Origin: Oscillospiraceae bacterium
GTDB taxonomy: Bacteria > Bacillota > Clostridia > Oscillospirales > Ruminococcaceae
Reading direction: 5' to 3'
Length of the DNA: 10,269 bases
Assembly (NCBI GenBank): GCA_020024475.1
Contig: JAHHTS010000078.1
Location: 1-10,269, forward strand
Shown: piece by piece, positions 6,650 through 10,269 of the stretch
Layout: each line of letters opens with the position of its first letter
How positions within the stretch are numbered: the stretch's first letter is position 1
The notes under the pieces: model-generated
The model's database searches: none
The model's input: only the letters and a program-made list of their open reading frames with translations
What the model was told of the DNA's origin: nothing
Position numbers and translations under genes: made by a program

Positions 6650-6740
6650 TATAATCGTTAGGAGCTGGCTCCTAAGACCTCTCTAAGAAAAGCACATAAA
6701 AAGATCAGCGGGTGTCGGAATTTTCCGGCACCCGCTTTTT
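6650..6740 (+). ncRNA. Candidate small RNA or leader with two hairpins
   Basis: A -10-like TATAAT (6650-6655) is followed at once by a perfect 18-bp inverted repeat TTAGGAGCTGGCTCCTAA (6658-6675), then by a strong terminator at 6707-6740. No ribosome binding site plus start codon lies between them, so a transcript of about 75-80 bases would be non-coding. No good -35 box is present, and the inverted repeat could equally be an operator or a recombination site. Weak call. Confidence 0.25.
6707..6740 (+). terminator. Strong rho-independent terminator
   Basis: A 12-base GC-rich stem (6707-6718 with 6725-6736, one G-T pair), a 6-base loop and a T-run (6736-6740) make this the strongest terminator in the window. 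It is the first one after the sigma/anti-sigma operon, 250 bases past its stop. Confidence 0.85.
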
Positions 6741-6787
6741 CTGTTTGCAAAGGAATATTTTTTGATGTGGGTATTAGGTCCAGCCCT

Positions 6788-6829
6788 AAAAAATCCCCCC
6801 TTTGGCAGCCGTGGCTATCCAAAGGGGAT
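6788..6829 (-). terminator. Terminator for the truncated minus-strand gene
   Basis: On the minus strand ATCCCCTTTGG (6829-6819) pairs with CCAAAGGGG plus a two-base bulge (6805-6793), followed by six Ts (6793-6788). It lies just beyond the stop of the gene fragment at 6857, which supports that fragment as the end of a once real gene. Confidence 0.7.
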
Positions 6830-6856
6830 GCTCGCTTAGATGATACAGGATATTTG

Positions 6857-6937
6857 TTATCGCTTCTGTCTCACAAAGCCCGGCACAAATTTCGGATGCG
6901 CAATTCGATTGTAATCCTTCTTAAATTCGGCAAAAAG
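6857..6937 (-). pseudogene. C-terminal fragment of an unidentified minus-strand gene
   Basis: About 24 codons remain, ending in PKFVPGFVRQKR and a TAA, followed by a terminator in the right orientation. The upstream side is cut exactly where the palindromic element at 6939 begins. The GC-richer stretch 7028-7130 beyond that element is open in a minus-strand frame (for example GAEPFILPWTHGSGGV) and may be more of the same mobile-element DNA, but I cannot join the frames or name the protein. Confidence 0.45.
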
Positions 6938-6938
6938 A

Positions 6939-7027
6939 TGTAGTGATAAATTAAATTTGTAACACCATGTTTGAATAATATAGTATATTATTTCAACAAG
7001 GTGTTACAAATTTAATTTATCACTACA
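6939..7027. mobile_element. 89-bp palindromic MITE-like element
   Basis: The first 28 bases (6939-6966) and the last 28 (7000-7027) are perfect inverted repeats starting TGTAGTGATAAA. The 33-base centre is itself almost palindromic, so the whole unit can fold into one long hairpin. It encodes nothing. The outer TGTAGTG and the inner TTGTAACA are shared with the inverted end of the IS3-type copies (TGTAGTGGTCAAG...TTGTAACA), suggesting a non-autonomous derivative of a related IS. It interrupts the minus-strand gene fragment. No target duplication is obvious. Confidence 0.75.
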
Positions 7028-7130
7028 CCGAGTGCATGCCCGGATAACTCCGCCGGAGCCGTGTGTCCAGGGCAAGATGAATGGCTCCGCACCCTTGACC
7101 TTCAGCTTCTTCGCCTTATGTTGTTAATAA

Positions 7131-7159
7131 GGCGGCAGCCGGATCAACCAGCTGCCGCC
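7131..7159. repeat. GC-rich hairpin GGCGGCAGC/GCTGCCGCC
   Basis: A perfect 9-base stem (7131-7139 with 7151-7159) with an 11-base loop. There is no strong T-run on either side, so it is a poor terminator; it may be a leftover of element DNA. The bases from here to 7356 hold no supported gene. Confidence 0.5.
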
Positions 7160-7356
7160 ATAAATAAATTTTGCACTATTCGAACTTTAAATGGAGTTTA
7201 CACAGAATTTGAGATTGACCCGAGAATCCATACAAACATGAGCAAAGTAATAACCATAACGACGATTTATTCGATCATTACCTCGCCGGATTCCTTTTTA
7301 TATGCTTAAGCACTGCGGATACCTTCTTTGTGTAATATAGTTTGTCCTTATCTAAA

Positions 7357-7755
7357 TTATGTAAAGTATAAAACAACAGCGACAATAATAAAGACAAGGG
7401 GCCAATTGATAACAACAGGGCTTAATGCTCCAGCAACAGTTGCTTTGGCAGGATTCTTCACAAAATACAGTTTAAGTGTAGATGGTGGGTTATCTGCCCA
7501 GTACTTATATTTATAACTTTTGCCTTTATACTCGTATTTGTAGTATCCAATGCTACTCCAAAATTCGTGTGTGCCAGGAATCTTTCTTCTCGTTGCTCTT
7601 CGCTTAACCAAGACTGCCCTCACTGTCCTTCCAGCTTTAATTGCATTCTCTAAGGCAGCTTCTCTTTTTTTGGGAGTATCATTAATAGCATGAGAAATCA
7701 AATATGCTATGAATACATAAAAATATGCGGTAACAAGACTATTAAATATCTTCAT
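7357..7755 (-). CDS. Small membrane protein, unknown function
   Basis: I do not recognise this 132-residue protein. It has a hydrophobic N-terminal segment (about residues 5-24, FNSLVTAYFYVFIAYLISHA) and a second at the C-terminus (about 112-131, VVINWPLVFIIVAVVLYF). Between them lies a basic stretch (RAVLVKRRATRRKIPG) and a Tyr-rich part, YYKYEYKGKSYKYKYWAD, ending in FVKNPAKA. The pattern of a Tyr-rich beta segment then 'NPxKA' and a final membrane helix recalls DUF3592-type membrane proteins, but this is only a resemblance. The start ATG 7755 has a good AAGGAG (7761-7766 on the plus strand). It stands alone on the minus strand, between element debris and a surface-protein fragment. Confidence 0.65.
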   Translation of the reverse strand: MKIFNSLVTAYFYVFIAYLISHAINDTPKKREAALENAIKAGRTVRAVLVKRRATRRKIPGTHEFWSSIGYYKYEYKGKSYKYKYWADNPPSTLKLYFVKNPAKATVAGALSPVVINWPLVFIIVAVVLYFT

Positions 7756-7887
7756 ATTAACTCCTTTGCTCTTTCATCAAAAAACTTTAACTAAATAAGG
7801 ACATGGTTCGCTATTTCCCCAAATTTTATTATACCACAACAAGAAACTGGGGGTCTCAACGTATTTTTCTTATTATAATACAAGTCA

Positions 7888-8106
7888 CTATGAATCAGTT
7901 TGACTCAAATCTACACCTGTTTCATCATACCAGCCCACAAACGTAGGTCTTTCATTGACAGGGTCGGGATTGGGCTTTGTGAGTATCTGACCAGACTTTG
8001 CTATTATGGTTGTTGCAGGGTCTCCTTTGCCTGCTTCAAAGGTTACTGTGAAATCAGCTAAAACGACTCGTAGGCTAACATCTAATAGTATTTTTTCATG
8101 ATTCAT
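7888..8106 (-). pseudogene. Orphan Listeria-Bacteroides (InlB B-type) repeat, surface-protein remnant
   Basis: The 72 codons are mainly one beta-repeat of the kind strung along Gram-positive cell-surface proteins: FTVTFEAGKGDPATTIIA, then KPNPDPVNERPTFVGWYDE. The pattern 'VTF...G...G..L.KP.dP....FVGWYD' is the hallmark. Such repeats normally occur in tandem in large secreted proteins with a signal peptide and a wall anchor, none of which is present. The reading frame starts at ATG 8106 with only a weak AAAGAGA before it and extends upstream without a signal sequence. It is therefore most likely a fragment of a larger deleted gene; a small stand-alone protein is possible but less likely. Confidence 0.6.
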
Positions 8107-8523
8107 TCTCTTTATATCATAGAGCGGTAGTTTGTAAAATCGGTTCTAACTACACACCTTTACAGATTCGTTTATCTAAACCCCATCGCCACAATTAAAT
8201 TGCCATAAGAGTGAAACAATCTCTTACATCACTGGTCCGTGGGAGTCATTCTTTTATACCATTTCCTTTTTGTAATAATACAAATATACTTCTAAAATGT
8301 CAATAATTTTCTGTACAACGGGGGATGTTTTTTATACTAACCCAGGGCACAATAGATTTTTATGTACACCTGTGAGTTGAAAGAGAATGCTGTAGAACCT
8401 TACATCGAGTAGGAGAACCGTGTCACAGCGATATAATGTTAGCTTGATGGATCAAAAATCTCTTAACGCAAATTTCGGTAAATACAGGACGGAAAAGACG
8501 TGCCTTAAATTGTAGCCTGATAT
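8107..8523. other. Intergenic stretch without supported genes
   Basis: AT-rich DNA with short broken frames on both strands. I see no RNA gene, strong hairpin or convincing promoter apart from the one just before the acetyltransferase gene. Confidence 0.5.
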
Positions 8524-8552
8524 TTGCGAAATGGACGGCTTTATGGTACACT
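8524..8552 (+). promoter_or_regulatory. Promoter of the acetyltransferase gene
   Basis: TTGCGA (8524-8529), a 17-base spacer and TACACT (8547-8552) form a reasonable sigma-A promoter 31 bases before the start codon. The gene is thus a single transcription unit. Confidence 0.65.
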
Positions 8553-8583
8553 GGACACAAATAAATTTTGAAAGGTGAGGCGA

Positions 8584-9162
8584 ATGGAAAAAGTACACAT
8601 AAGGCAGGCAACGCAAGCAGACCGGGAACAAATTGCGGCGGTATTTGTAGACGCTTTTTATATGCACTGGAAGCAACTTTCAACGGATCAGGCGAAAATA
8701 GCGAACGCTTTGAAAGACAGCCTTCGCTTGGAATATTTTATAGTGGCTGAGCGACAGGGAGAAATTCTTGGTTTTCTTGGCTATGCCCTCGGCCAGCAGC
8801 GTGCCATAAAACTTGTAATAAAGGATTTTCAACAAAACTTCGGATTTTTCAAAGGCTATATGGTTGCTATGGCTATTCGGGATGATTTTGAAAAAAATCT
8901 TAATTTGCCGGATTCCTGCTGCTATATCGATCAGCTCGGTGTTTCCTCCAAGCATAGCGGACAGGGAATTGCCACTGCGCTCATTCAGCACTTTTTTGAC
9001 AAAGACGAATATACGGAATATCGCCTAAGTGTAATAGATATAAACGAAAGGGCTATATCCCTCTACAAAAGGCTGGGCTTCGAAGAAACAAGACGCGATC
9101 CGGTAAAATTTGCAAAGCAAAAAGGATATAACGCTCTTATTAACATGCAGTATTCAAAATAA
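8584..9162 (+). CDS. GNAT-family N-acetyltransferase
   Basis: This 192-residue enzyme should transfer an acetyl group from acetyl-CoA to an amine; the acceptor is unknown. The fold opens with VHIRQATQADREQIAAVF (strand 1 and helix 1). The central strand and acetyl-CoA loop read QLGVSSKHSGQGIATALIQH, with the pyrophosphate loop at residues 123-130 (K-H-S-G-Q-G-I-A). Motif B is IDINERAISLYKRLGFEE, with N154 and the Tyr of SLYKRLGF at the usual places. Length is normal. ATG 8584 is chosen because AAGGTGAGG (8572-8580) precedes it; a GTG at 8575 in the same frame lies inside that ribosome binding site. Its higher GC than the flanks suggests a separate origin. It stands just left of the decayed IS copy. 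Resistance to an antibiotic is possible but not shown. Confidence 0.9.
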   Translation: MEKVHIRQATQADREQIAAVFVDAFYMHWKQLSTDQAKIANALKDSLRLEYFIVAERQGEILGFLGYALGQQRAIKLVIKDFQQNFGFFKGYMVAMAIRDDFEKNLNLPDSCCYIDQLGVSSKHSGQGIATALIQHFFDKDEYTEYRLSVIDINERAISLYKRLGFEETRRDPVKFAKQKGYNALINMQYSK

Positions 9163-9199
9163 GGAGCATTTCTGTAACTCGTAAACAGTACCAATTAAA

Positions 9200-10070
9200 A
9201 TGAAAAGAACCTCACGGTAAAATTGAAGATTATTGGCAGGAATTCGGCCTCAGCTGGCTGCTCCCACGTATGGGAATTTGCCCTAACGCATATTATCAAT
9301 ATCTGAAACATGCAAAATCTAAACATCACCAGAGAAAAAACGAGTACATGCCAAAATCAAATATATATATCATGCGCTTGGCGATATTGTAGGGCATCGA
9401 TCCATGAAGGTGTTTTTGGCAAGATAAAATATCTTTCTCGGCAAGACGATAGTTCACAAATATATGAATTGAGATCTAAAATTACATTGTGTATGCGGGA
9501 AACGTAAGTCCGGCTATAAAAAGGACATGCCTATAAAATCTTTCCAAACCTGCTTGGGCAGAAATTTCAACCAGACAAGAAAAATCAAATTTGGTGTACA
9601 GATTTCACCTATTTGTTTCTGACAAACTGATCCATACGCTTTAATTGTACAATTATTGACCTGTATGATCGTAGTGTTATTACAAGTAAAATGGAAAATA
9701 CATAACCAGCGAACTTGCTATCCGTACACTTAATAAAGCAATTTATACCAGTAAATGTGATTTTTCACAGCTGATTTTGCATTATGATCATGGCAGCCAG
9801 TTTACGTATTTATAATTCACCAATTATTGCAGTAACCATTCCATCACTCAAAGCATGAGTCGAACTTTCTGTCTTTATGATAATGATCATATGAAGTGTT
9901 ATTACAACACGATGCAAGCAGAGGTGATGAATCAATACAACTTTCAGACAGACGAAGAGTTATAAAGGATACATTTAGGAATTTGCTTGTCTTTCGTACA
10001 ACCATATACAACCTGGTTCCATATAATCAGTCCATGACACCGTTTGAAAAATTATTCCACAAGCCAATTA
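9200..10070 (+). pseudogene. IS3-family transposase OrfB, multiply frameshifted
   Basis: Pieces of the transposase follow each other in shifting frames. They are SWLLPRMGICPNAYYQYLKH (N-terminal region), VGHRSMKVFLA, CGKRKSGYKK, IWCTDFTYLFLTN (first catalytic Asp, codon 9601-9603), NCTIIDLYDRSV, SELAIRTLNKAI, LHYDHGSQFT (second Asp, 9786-9788) and NDHMKCYYNTM. In the last block the catalytic Glu of MERxYNT has become Lys (codon 9894-9896). Several stops and frameshifts separate the pieces. Loss of both the frame and a catalytic residue makes it certainly inactive and older than the left copy. Its order and wording match the left copy wherever they overlap. Confidence 0.88.
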
Positions 10071-10106
10071 GACAGTGTTGTTACAAAGATGCTTGACCAC
10101 TACACA
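9200..10106 (+). mobile_element. Second IS3-family (IS150-like) element, decayed
   Basis: This is a nearly full-length OrfB region plus the right end of an element related to the one at 1-538, in the same orientation. The last 17 bases (10090-10106) match 522-538 exactly. No left terminal repeat was found near 9165-9220, so the left boundary is approximate and the element is truncated there. Confidence 0.8.
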
Positions 10107-10248
10107 CGACCTGGCCCATTGGGAACGCCAGACTGGCAAAACTGGCAGTCCTCCTGAAAAGGAAAGCGTCAGAGAAAAACTCCGGCAGCTTCAACAGCAG
10201 GGCAAACAAAAACATGCTCGGAAAAAGTCCTTTGACCAAGAGCGGTAA
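10107..10248 (+). pseudogene. C-terminal tail of an unidentified gene, cut by the IS
   Basis: Right after the IS end an open frame gives about 46 residues rich in Lys, Arg and Gln (HWERQTGKTGSPPEKESVR, LRQLQQQGKQKHARKK) and stops at TAA 10246-10248. This charged tail style is common at the ends of relaxase-type and other conjugation-module proteins, and the DNA is GC-richer like the coupling-protein fragment on the left, but I cannot name it. The 5' part is missing. Confidence 0.45.
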
Positions 10249-10269
10249 CTTAGACAAAAAACCGCCGTG

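Noticed and set aside
7028..7130. Possible group II intron end (GAGCCGTGTG motif)
   Set aside because: The sequence after the motif does not form the conserved domain V hairpin, and no intron protein is present.
7198..7257. Minus-strand 19-residue hydrophobic peptide (MVITLLMFVWILGSISNSV), like a type I toxin
   Set aside because: No ribosome binding site at a proper distance and the hairpin after it lacks a T-run; too short to support.
7061..7309. Plus-strand open frame of 82 codons
   Set aside because: No ribosome binding site, it runs through a GC-rich hairpin and its composition changes midway; nothing recognisable.
8423..8683. Minus-strand open frames before the acetyltransferase start
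   Set aside because: They overlap the promoter and start of the acetyltransferase gene and show no recognisable domain or ribosome binding site.
8680..8991. Minus-strand open frame of 103 codons
   Set aside because: Antisense shadow of the GNAT gene, which has clear family motifs on the plus strand.
9310..9507. Plus-strand open frame of 65 codons
   Set aside because: It lies across the frameshifted transposase; the homologous reading switches frames within it.

Overview
The window looks like a mosaic accessory region of a low-GC Bacillota genome, probably a gut-type Clostridia. The signs are an AT-rich backbone, strong AGGAGG ribosome binding sites, a TnpV gene, and a GC-richer remnant of a VirD4/TraG coupling protein of the kind carried by Tn1549-like conjugative elements. 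No rRNA, tRNA or CRISPR array was seen.

Layout. Positions 1-538 hold the 3' part of a broken IS3-family (IS150-like) element. It abuts an internal fragment of a conjugation coupling-protein gene (539-1010, minus strand). After a terminator-like hairpin, a consensus sigma-A promoter (TTGACA-17-TATAAT) overlaps a 17-bp palindrome and drives a tight four-gene operon (1351-4367). Its products are a small Cro/XRE-like helix-turn-helix protein, a PD-(D/E)XK nuclease-like protein carrying a winged-helix-like segment, a Ser/Thr-type protein kinase, and a roughly 400-residue enzyme-like protein that I read as a possible TIM barrel. The genes overlap or nearly abut, and the operon ends before a hairpin terminator. 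This is the most interesting part of the window: a regulator + nuclease + kinase + enzyme cassette, a style of gene set typical of anti-phage defence, sitting as cargo between mobile-element parts.

A tnpV gene follows (4616-4990), then an ECF sigma factor/anti-sigma factor pair (5278-6457) with overlapping genes. From 6458 to about 8580 the DNA is mostly debris and non-coding structure: two terminators, a hairpin, the tail of a minus-strand gene cut by an 89-bp palindromic MITE-like element whose ends resemble the IS ends, a small membrane protein gene, and an orphan Listeria-Bacteroides-type surface-protein repeat. A GNAT acetyltransferase gene with its own promoter lies at 8584-9162.

The right end (about 9200-10106) is a second, far more decayed copy of the same IS3-type family. 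It has the same orientation and ends in the same 17 bp as the left copy. It joins the tail of another unidentified gene (10107-10248). The two IS remnants therefore bracket the whole cargo region as direct repeats.

Functional assignments rest on motifs read by eye. The defence role of the four-gene operon is an inference from domain composition and setting, not an observation.
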